25,326 bases of DNA, from the IMG/VR virus record IMGVR_UViG_3300045999_010772, positions 1 through 25,326 of that record. One strand, written 5' to 3'. A program made the position numbers and the translations under genes. The notes below the pieces were generated by a model. That model was not told where the DNA came from and searched no databases. It saw nothing but the letters and a program-made list of their open reading frames with translations. Source of the DNA: a virus. Shown here one piece after another: positions 12,689-24,600 of this stretch; the first letter of the stretch is position 1; each line of letters opens with the position of its first letter.

Positions 12689-15600
12689 AGGTATAGTTTC
12701 TATATTTTAGGGGATTTTTTCTAGATATCAAAGCAGATGTAGAAATACCAGGAACTCCTTTTATAGTATATGCATTAAATGATTTTGGAAGCGATCTTCC
12801 GCCTTCATTTATAGTAATTTTTCCATAACTATATGATCCATAATACTCAGATTGTAACCTTATATCTCTGTCAAAGGTGAATAATGTATTATCAAAGAAT
12901 ACTCCTGTGTGATCAAATGTTCCACTAAAATCATCAGTAGAGATTCCAGTAAAATATCTATCAAAATCCTCACCATTTGTTGATGAGACATTTACAGTTA
13001 CTCTATTAATATGCGTAACACCGATTCCTGGAACTATTCTCTTTACGATAGAAGATGATGCCACCTGGTAAATGTTGTCAACTGCAGTTGTTCCTATTCC
13101 GAGAACAGAATTGTTGGAGTATAATGAGGTTATTCCTAGACCAATATTAGAATTTGTTATTACAAAATAGTCCCCCGTGGATAATCTAGATAATGTGATA
13201 GCAGTTCCAACTATGCTAGCATCTCTAAGTGGAGAATTTGGTGGAATTAAAAGATCTAAAATTATGCCAGTAGATCCAACCCCAACGGTTGTTCTTCCAG
13301 ATCCAACAATAGATCCAAAATCTCCTGAGTAATTTGCATTTTTAATATTTTCTCTAGTGTGTGCCTGAGATCCTATTAATACAACTGGTGGATTTGATGA
13401 TGTATAACCTGTTCCTGGGGAGGTAATTTGTATTGAAGAAACTGTTCCTCCAATGGAAATTGAAGATAAAGCAACAGCTCTTGCAGTTGTTCCTAGTCCA
13501 ATCGGATTTGAAATGGTAACAGAAGGTGCTATAGAGTATCCCACTCCACCATTACTGATAACAATTGCCGAAATAGTTCCAGCTACAGAAACAACTGCAG
13601 TAGCGGCCGCCGCCACCAGTGTTTCTTGGGATATAATTTCAATTTGAGAAATATAATCATTGGTTGCGTTTTCTCTTTGGTTATCAAAGAAGGTTTTTAC
13701 ACTTTCAACAAAAATAATTGTAGATCCAATTCCAACTGGTTGTAATATATTAGTTTTTGGATAAATTAGTGGTTCATACCAAATTCTATCTTTAGTAACC
13801 TCTTTGCCATTGACAAATAAATCATCAGTCTGTTTGCACCAAATTAATGGTCTATTGTAGTTTTGATTTGCTGTTATACCGGGACCACTATATGGGTTTG
13901 ATCCCACACTATTGACTGAATTTATTTTTGTTACTAATCTACTTTCTTCTTCATAATTTATATCATCTGAATTTAATCTAACTTTATCACCAACTTTAAT
14001 ACTCTCTAAAACATCAACATCAATAATATCAACCGAAGAAGTTCCTTGATAAAAAAGAATTTTTGATGTGTCACCAGATTTTGGTGGCTCTGTAAAATCA
14101 ATAAAACTTCCACCGTCAAATATGTATCCTTTGCCAGGAACTTGTAGCACATCATTTAGGAATACTAATAAAGTCTGCTCAACATCAATATTTGATCCTG
14201 CCTTAGATCTAATTGATTTTTGAGCATCATTGACAGTAATTGGGAAAGAAGTTGTAGATCCGTCAAATAAAGAGTCTAGAGGATCAATTGCTAATAAATT
14301 TCCAATAGACCAACCAGAGAATAAATCCGAGTAGATCAAATCTACAGTAACTTCAAAATTCTCAAATGTACGTGTTGGATCTGTAGGAATTCCTACTGTT
14401 CCCCCAATTCCAAGAGTTAATGCATCACCAACTCTATACCCATATCCAAGGTTAATTATCTCAAAATCAATGATACTAGATCCTTGTCCAACAACAACAT
14501 TTGCTCTTGCTGCAGTTCCGATTCCAGAAGCAGAAGAATAAATTAATGGAATATTTGAATAGCTTAGAGGAAAATCGAATATAACCTTTGGAGGATTACT
14601 TGATGTATATCCAGATCCTGGATTTGTAACTGCAACACTTACAATATTTCCTTTGCTAATTGAAGCTATACCAATATAAGTGATGTTAGTGTCTATGGAA
14701 TCTGCAGTTTGAATACCAACTTTAACTATTTGAACACCTGATCTATAACCAGATCCACTATTTCCAATACTTATCGCAGATATTGTTCCAACTCCCGAAA
14801 TAATTGCTGTTCCACCTGCAGCAACAAGAGGTTGGTATCCAAATCCACCTGTTGAAGCAACGGAAACAAGTACTCCGCCTATAGGAACATTTGCCGTGTT
14901 TGCATCATAAGAAGTTGATGATATTGAACCAGTGAATTGAATACTAGTTACTCCAATATTTTCTTTTAAAGCATAATCTCCAAGTATGTTTACATTTCCT
15001 GGTCCATATAATTTTTGTGGTCCCTGGAATATGTTATTGACCAATATGATAGCATTATCGGTTGAAATTCCAGATACTGCTGCTCCTCCAGAGTTTAAAG
15101 TAAATGAAGTTGTATATCCAGTGAAGTTTTGAGAAATATCATCAAAAACATAATTTCTGGTATATGGCTCTTCGTTAGTATCAGGTATTCCTGATCTTAT
15201 AAAAGATCTTCCACTAAACGTTGAGAAAGTAGTGATTCCCACATAATCATAATCATTTGGACTTCCTGTTGTAGTTCCTATTGGAGTTTTGCCATAAGGA
15301 GATGAAGCAAAGTGTATTGTGTTATCTACAATATTGTAATTACCTTCAATTTTAGTAACTGTGGATCCACTAAAGTGAGTAGATATTCCAGTTCCCATCC
15401 AAGGTCTCCTAACCAAGAAGACATTGGTACTTCCAAATCCAACAGATTGAATCCTCATTATTTCATCATCAATTTTTATCAAATCACCTCCATAAAATGC
15501 AGTAGTTTGAAGAACTTTGATTCTAAAATCAATTGTTGAGGCATTATCTAGTAGTAAAGTTGTTGTGGAAGTTGAAACAATAGGTGATTGGATAATATTA

Positions 15601-18600
15601 TCAATACTCAAGAGAACTCTTGAATTTTGTTTTTTAGACGCAAAAGCATGTGAAGTTCCTATCCCAACAGAGGAAATATCCAATGTTACCGGAACAGTTT
15701 TAAGAGCATTTGAAACTGAAGAAGATAATTTGATAGCAGATTCGTTAACTTTAACCGCATAAACAGTTGATGGTAATTTATCAGTGGTTCCAATTCCTGC
15801 AATAGAAGTTGTGCCAATTCCTATTGATTCTGTTGTTCCTGTTCCTATATGACTGTATACTAATTCTTCTCCGGTTACAAAGAAATGATTTGGAATTTTG
15901 ATCGTATCATTTTGAATGTCAATAGAAGAAGAACTATTTCCAGAAAAATACCGCTTGAATATTGGCAATTGTTTATGATTTATAGCAAAATCTCTCTTTA
16001 TGAAAGAAAGAGTCCCTTCATAACTTCCATATCCGTAATTTATATTTGAATTTGTCAAATCTACTGGAAGAGAGTCTTGACCATCAAAAATTCTTAATGG
16101 GTTCTGGAAGATTCTTGCTTCAACATTAATATTTGGAAGTGGGGTAAATGTTAGTCGAACTTTGCCCCCAGAAATTGTAGATCCTAAAGTACCAAAAGAA
16201 GATCCCGTCCTTAAAGTCCCAAATTCAGTAAAATAAGTTGTACTTCCATCATCTACCAAAATAACTTCGGATAATTGATGCTGATTATTTGTAATATCTT
16301 CTAGACAAACAATGTAATATGCAGAAGAATATGGACTTGAATATTCCGAAATTGAATTTGCTATTGGTGATGTAGTTGATGCAATAGAAGTGATCCTCGA
16401 ATCAACATAACCAGTGCTCAAATAAGATGTAGATACTCCAGTTGAAGAAGAATCTGAGATAGAAAACTGGACAGTGTTTACATAATAAGTGCATCCAAGA
16501 CCAACATATGGGGTAAAATCAATATTCAAATTTGAACCAGACAGATAAGCACTGTAAGTTCCTATTCCGGGGGAGGAAATTGGACCAAGAGTGTTTGTTG
16601 ATAATTGTCCATATTCTAAAAGTTCAACCTTAGATCCATCATGAATAACAGTCAATTCATCATATTCAAAATATGATTTATCAATTGCACTATACTGTAC
16701 TAAGATTTTTGATGCCCTGTAAGTTGTTGCAATTCCAACCAATGTAGTTGTTGTACTAAAACCTACCGGGATTGTCTTAGTTCCACTTGAAATTTTTACA
16801 GTGTCTCCTAAATCTAAAGTTCCAATTCCAGATATAGTATCTTCTATATCATATATGAAGAAATTGATATGGTAGTCATTTAATTCGTATTTTTTGGGAT
16901 AGAAAAGAATTTGCCCCTCAGTCCCAAAAAGGTTAAAATCAAAAAATCCAAGTTCTGATAATGTTTCAACTCTACCATACTGATTTAAAAATCCAAAAGT
17001 ATCATTATGAATTAAAGTTAGAATACTAATTTGCTTTTCTTCCGAAAATACTTTATCTGAAACATATGCAATATATTTTCTAGATCTTGATGCAGATACG
17101 TCAAATAAGTCTACAGAACTGAACCTAGATGGTCTGGGATTGCTATCAAATTGTGTACTAAAATCATCAATACTCAATACTCTATTTCCAATAGATTCAA
17201 AGTAATCTTGTATTGAAGCAGATTTCAATATTATCTCGTCAGATATAATTTTCGATCCTACATCTATAGTCTTTTCTGATGCGATATCAAAATCATTTAC
17301 ACAATTCAATTCGACTACACCGATTAAATCTGCTCTTGCGGAAAAATCTCCTAAATCTTGTGACGTTGATATTCCAGAAAATTGTTGATCATTAGACTCT
17401 AAAATTAAGTCAGAAAACTTTTTAAATCCTGCAGTATGATTCATACTGGATACTGGATCTTTCCATTTTTCATATTCTACTTTAGATCTAATAGAATAAG
17501 AAAAATACTGATAATAATCATTGTCATGAAGTCTCTGCGAATCTAGATTCAAAAATCCAGATTCTATTTGAGAACCTTTTTTAACAATTGAAGATGAGGA
17601 AATATTATAGTATGAATTATTGTCAGTTGATTCGGTAGAATCAATTTCTGCTTGTGATTTTGATGAAAGACCTATAATTTGTTGATTGGATCTAAATGTA
17701 TCTTTGGATGATACAATTAAAATTTCTTTCTCGGGATTCCAATTTTGAACAATACCTGAGGTAAAGTCTTGTGCCTCAACAATCTCCCCAACAGAAAAAT
17801 CATTTTTCTTTAGTTTAATGTCAAAAGTTGGGAAAAACTTTTCGGGTATGATTGTACCTGAAGAATATTTTGGGGAAAAATTGCCAGGATTTTCTCCAAA
17901 ACTTAGATAATTTTCGAGATTGAATGTTACTGTTCCATTTGCCCCACCAATGTTTGGATCTATAGCAGTTAGAGTAAATAAACTATAATTATAAGAAGAA
18001 GAATTATAACCCCTATTTGAAGTAATGATTCCCACACTAGTATTTTCAATTAATACTTTGTCTCCAACACTAAATGGATAATCAGAAGAAGAACTGTAAC
18101 TCACTCCCAATCCAACAGTAACTTCTTTTGTTACCTGATTGAAAGTTATTGTTTTAATAGAAATTCCGTTAGAGTTATTTACTGGAATGATTGTTGGAGA
18201 AATGTTACTAATTCCTTTGGTATTTTTTAAAATACTAACCTCACTATCCCCAATTTCATAGTTTAAATTAACGTCATCTATAACTTTATTTAAAACTTTA
18301 TCAATAACAACCAAGTTTGGTGGAATCACATAATTTTTTCCAACAGATGAAATTCCTATTTTTTCAAATGAGGAAAATAGCCTTAATTTTAATATCTGAG
18401 GGACTACTGCTGTTGGTCTTAATGTAGAATCGGATGGATATTCAAATCCAATATCTCTTATTTCGGTATTTGCAATACGTCCAATATTTGAACTAGATGG
18501 TTCTAATATAGCATCACGTCCTAAATCAGTAACTATCGTAGAAATTCCGGGCAAAGACTTATAGAGATTTCCTTTAGAAGTTACAGCAACACTTTTAATT

Positions 18601-21600
18601 TTTCCTAAAGCGGTTAAAGAATTTGTAATATAATTGATAGTTGCTTCGGATGAGATATATGAAGATTTTTCTGGTTTTTGTAAAATATTATAGGAAAAGG
18701 TGGTAGATGTGACACCAGATATGCTATAACTGCCAGTATAAAAACTATCTTCTACTGTTATTTTATTATTATCTAAAATATTTTCAAAATCATTAATAAT
18801 TTCTAGCTTTGTAGAATTATTTTGGTTATAATCTAATGGAATTAATTTATAGTATAAATTTCGAGGAAGTCTATTTTCTACTGTTAGAGTAACAGATGCG
18901 TTTGCATCTACACCAACTCTACCACTTCTAGTTACAAAAAAGGTGTTCCTTCCAGATCTAGATTCAAATATGTCAGTAAATAAAGAATCTGTGTAAAAAT
19001 TGAGTGCAAAAGCGGAATACTTGCTGAAATTTTTGTCGTATGATAAAGAATCGTGGGAAACATCAAAAATTATTTTTTGATTCTTTATAGCTCTAATTTT
19101 TGGATTTATAAGTGACAGTGTTCCAGGTGAAGAACTTGTAATATCTACACATGTTGGATTATTTTTGGTTGCATCATAATACGTTTTTGATAATTTAATT
19201 CTATCATTATCAACTTTTACAATAAAGTAAATTCCTTGATTTTCCAATCCACCACTAGGAGAATCTGACGTATGAATTACTTTCTCTCCAGTTAAATATC
19301 CATGTGAATTAATTTCAATATTATCATTTACTGGATCAACGGACGAAAAAGTTTTTGGATTTATCACCATTCTTCGGTGATGATCGTTATATCTAACAAC
19401 GTAAGTTGTTGTTATTCCAGAAAGACATTCGACAAAAACAGAATCGCTATCAGTTAATCCATGAGTTGATGAAGTAGAAACTGTAACACGATTTTTGTTT
19501 ACCTTACCACTAATTATATTTTGATAATTTGTAGTAAAACTGTGAATTTCCCCACTTCCAATATTTGTAAAATACAAAATATCTGAACTAATTGAACTAT
19601 TAATTCCAACAAAAGAACCAGTTGACCCAAGACCAACTACATTTGTTGATATACCAATTAAATCATTAGTGATTACTGCCGCATAGACAGTTTGATTATC
19701 GCTAAGTTGGTATGGATTTGTTCCGTCAGTGGAAATTGATATTGGAGATCCTCCATTAGAAGAATATGTTAATTTGTCTCCTGTGATTAAGTTGTGATTT
19801 GGTAAGTATATTGATCTTGTCGGAATAAAGAGTGAATTGATTCCAACATTTGAACTTGAGAAAAATAAAGTTATTCCTATACCAACTCCAGATAACGTAC
19901 CAACACCTACAGATTCTTGTGGATTGAAATAAATTTGTCTATTAAGTGTGTATGGGAATAAGATGGAATCTGTCTGGGGGGAAAAATAAAATTTTCTAGA
20001 TTGTTCATAGATAGGATCTAATGCTGAATGAGCAGATCCAATCGAACCATCTTGTTGTCTTAATACTCTTATTCTAGAAAAAGTCGAATCAATATTCAAT
20101 ACTTTTATTTTCTCTGAATTTATTTGTAAAATATCATTTTCTCTAATTCTTGGGAAGTTTAATGATCCAGAAACATAGAAATAAGTAACGATTCCTGTTG
20201 CTCCAATCGTACCAATACCAGAAGAAAGATTTAAAACATCCGTTCTTACTCCAATTCTATAATTTCCTTCTAAATTAGATGAAAGTGTACTAACACCTGT
20301 AATAGAAACTAAATCAAAATTGGAAAGGTTGTGGGGGGAATTTGAAAAAGCTATAAACGTATTTTCATATGTTTTAAAAGGTAAAAATGTAATGTCATTC
20401 AATAGAACACTATTGACACTAATTTGATTTACATTCTTTCCTACTACAGTTTCAACTGTAGCTGATGCGTTATTTCCTCCGGAATTTTTATTGTCAAAAA
20501 CAACTCTATCTCTTACTTGATAGTCAAACCCTCCAGTTTTAACCCCAACAAAATTGATATTGCCAGAATTTACATAATTGATTATAGAACTCTGCTTTCT
20601 TATTTTGTCAGGTTCTATAATAAAGTCATAACCACTATTTGAGTTGAGAAGATTGTATGGTCTTGTGTTTCTGACAAAAAATGATTTGTTTAGATCCAAA
20701 TTATCTTGATTTGATGATGTCGAAACATTATATTCATTTAATTTTGACTTGTACGAATTTCCAATAAAATATGGGAATACTGGTTTTCTATAATTTTTAA
20801 ACGGTGCTGAAGACTCTACAGCATTTCCGTTAATTGTGGAAAAATATGCATAAACTCCATCTGGAAATTCCGGAGTCACACAAAATCTTCCGTTGTGCTC
20901 ATCCAAGTCGCCGTTAGATTGATATTGGTAATCTTCGGCAAAAAATCCTTCGGGATAAACTGTAATTGATGGTCTATTTTGTTTTAATGATATTGAATAT
21001 CCGGAAGTGAGAGGTTTTACCGAACCTCCATTAATGGTCGAATACCCATATGGACCATATATTGGATTTCCATCATAAGACCACCCTATTATTGGTGAGT
21101 GTGTATTGGATAATGCTTCTCTTCCCCCAGAAAGTCTCAAATCCGGAGTATAAACTACATTTCCATTTACAATTTTTTTGGCGATAACAGATTGTCTTAG
21201 TTTTCTTGGAGCATACAGGTGTGTAAATTGCAAACCATATTTGGAATTTATGCCATTATCAATAATTCCATCATCATCACCTATCTGACCACTATTAATA
21301 TTTCTTTCTACTAAATTAATTGTCCATTCTGTTGGAATGGATTGGAACCGTGCTTCTGATCCAGCAGAAACAACAGTGATTAATGATTTTTTTGTCTCGT
21401 ATCCAGATCCACCATATATTACCTTTACCTCAGTCAAAGATCCATTGGAAATAATTGGTGTCAACTTCGCACCAATTCCGGGACCAGAAATTGTAAATGA
21501 TGGGGGTGAGTTATATTCAGATCCTGGATTTGTTACTAAGACTTCAACAATCGAACCATTTGAGATAACAGGAATAACTTCTGCTCCAAACCCACTCTTT

Positions 21601-24600
21601 AGTGATATAGTTGGTTGTCTGTTAAAGTTTATTATTTCTTCCGATCCATAATTAGATCCACCAGATTTTACAAATATGGATTTAATTTCCCCTCTCACAA
21701 CTGGTTGCAATATTGCATTAAAGTTTTGTCCCGTTTTAGTTGATACGCCAATAGGACCATTGACATTTACGCTTATTGGCGGATAATTAAAATCGTGATA
21801 ATCACTTCCAACAGAAAGAAGGTCTACATATTGATTTGTTCTGAAATAAAAATCAGAAAAAGTTGAAACACCTACTACTGCAGATCCAATACCAATAGTG
21901 GTTGAAGTTCCAACTCTCGATAGTTTAAAAGAATCCTCACTAATAGAAGTTACATAATATGATTCTCCAGAATTTAATCCTCCAATTTTGTTTCCTATTG
22001 AATTAGTATAAACAATAATTTCCCCAGTAGAGTATCCATGATTTTTTGCAACGATTGTATTTGATGATGTATTAATTCCTACTGAAGAAATTGATACTTT
22101 TCTATTTCTATATCCAATTCCTTTATCATAAATTGTAATCGAAGAAATTATTTTCTTTAAATTATATGATCTAAATCTATGAACACCTATACCATATGCA
22201 TTTAAATTTATTGGATTAGATCCAGATAATGCTTCATTGGAAGTGTTGTGTATTCTTACTTGCTTTCCATTTAAAATAGAAACATAATATGTGGAGTTTG
22301 CAACCAACCCACCTACAACTTGTTGCCCATCTGGAAGATAGATTACCCTTTCGCCATCTCTAAACTTATGATCTGATGAAAACTCAATTACATTGTCTAC
22401 TAAATTAACTTGGCCAGATTCTGATATTGAATTAAAAGAAACAGAATGCTCAACTTCTATCAATTGGGGTTTTGCTTTAGCGCCATATCCGTTACCACCT
22501 GTAATTGTAATAACTGGCTCAGAAACGTAGTCAAAACCACCATCAATAACTCTAATTTCTTCGAATCGTCCCTCTACTTCACAATCACCACTTGCGCCAG
22601 ATGCCTGCAAGTCTACAATAGAAAGAATCGGTGGGTTTATTACGTCATAATTTGATCCGGGAGATAGTACATCTATTTTTTCTAATGGCCCATAGAAAAC
22701 TTTATCTCTAGATTTATAATTTAAAATTTCAACACCATTAACTAAAATTCCAATAGGACCAGAAGTAGTAACTTGTTCTTTATTTGGAACTACTGGATTT
22801 GATATGTTTCTAACTAACTTTTGATTATCTAAATATTGATCCGCAAATTCTCTAAAAATAATAATATTATCTGTTACCGTTGCATTAAAAGAATTATAAA
22901 TTCCATCATAAAGATTTGATCTACTATTTGACAATTTAATAGTAGTAGAATTAACCTTTTTTACATAGTAAATTCCTTTTTCAATACCCAAACTATTGGA
23001 ACTTGATACTGGTGTGTAACTTATTGCATCTCCAGTGTAAAATCCATGTAAACCTATGTTTAGATCAGTTCCATTAAAAGTTCCAGAGAAGGTAACCGAT
23101 CGATTTTTAACATCTAGTGGGGAATTTAGATAACTTGGAAGTGAAGAAGATGTTACATAAAAAGAACCATCTTGAGATTCATATGTATTTTGAACATCTG
23201 CACTGTACTTATTTGATAGTGGGAAATTTAATGAATTTAATTTTCTTACTAATTTTTGAACTTTATTTTTTCTAGAAGTATCTATTGGTCCCTGACCCGA
23301 AACAGTGAATGTTTTTGTTCCTGTTACTTCAGAAACAGCGGATGTTACTTCTGATCCATCAGTAAAAATTAATTTGACTGTGTTTCCGATAATAATATCA
23401 TGATCATCAAACGTTTTTACTTCATATGAGAAATTTGTTAAGTCCGTAATAGTTATTGTATCGATATCATAATTTGCAGCAATATTAAAAATCCAATTGT
23501 TTGCTCTAATATCTTCAACACTTTTTCCGAGACTTTTTGTTTCAATTTTGCTTCCTTCAACATGATATTTTGTTGGGTTGTTTATTTGCAAATCCGAAAG
23601 AACACCGGTTACTCTAACTTTTACTATAGAGTTAGTTCCTATTCCAGCATAACCGTATGCATATGAATTGATCCTTACATTTTGTCCAGATTTTAATTCT
23701 TGGTCAATTCCGGAACAACCATAAAATTGTGTATATGATTTTGAAGTATAGTTGATAGTAACTGAAGTTCCGTTGTTAAGTTCAGCAATTAATTCTCCAG
23801 ACTCGGGAAATCCTGCAGTAGAATCTACATCAAGAACTTCTCCTCCAATTAAAACATTAGTAATTATCTTTGTCTGTGGGTGAATAGAAAAGTCACCTGA
23901 TATCGATCCTTCAACAGAAATATCTTTATTACTTCCATAATCCAAACTTAGAATAAAATATTCTTTATTATCTCTAATAATTTTTTCTATACCATTAATA
24001 GACGCAAAAGATTTTTTAAATACGGAAGTTTCGTCTTGAAATAAACTTTTGTTGATTAGATCTGAAGGATTTCCCTCTAATGCCTCAACAACAAGATCTT
24101 TTGTAACCTTATATTGGGAATTGGAAGGAATGAATAGATAATCCCTAGGTTTGATTACTTGAACATCTTCTCCATATAAAGCTCTGAAAAGAATTTCAAA
24201 GGATCCATCAGTTCCTTTTGATGAATAAAAATCCTTAGATTGTTTAATAAAAAGATTTTGATTAATTCCTGAATATAAATCTCTATTTCCAAATCCAGGA
24301 GAAAATTGATTTTTTATTTTTTTAAAAAACTCCTTCAAAAACAAAATACTAAGGTTTGTTACGGTATCGCCAATTATATGGTTTTCGATATTTGAGGTAG
24401 AAAATACCAAATGATCTGTTTTTAATGGGTCTTGATATGAAGTGACCCCACTAAATCCTCTTACACAATCATTAAATGTGGTATTTGTTTTGGATTTATA
24501 AGTTATAATTTCCGAACCTATTTTCAATAAACCATAAGATTCTGGAAATCCTTGTGTCGATATAACATTTATTGTTTTATCGAGTTGATTTAAACCAGAA

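Noticed and set aside
21337-21651. Plus-strand frame of 104 codons
   Set aside because: Antisense shadow of a GSGY module cluster in the giant protein.
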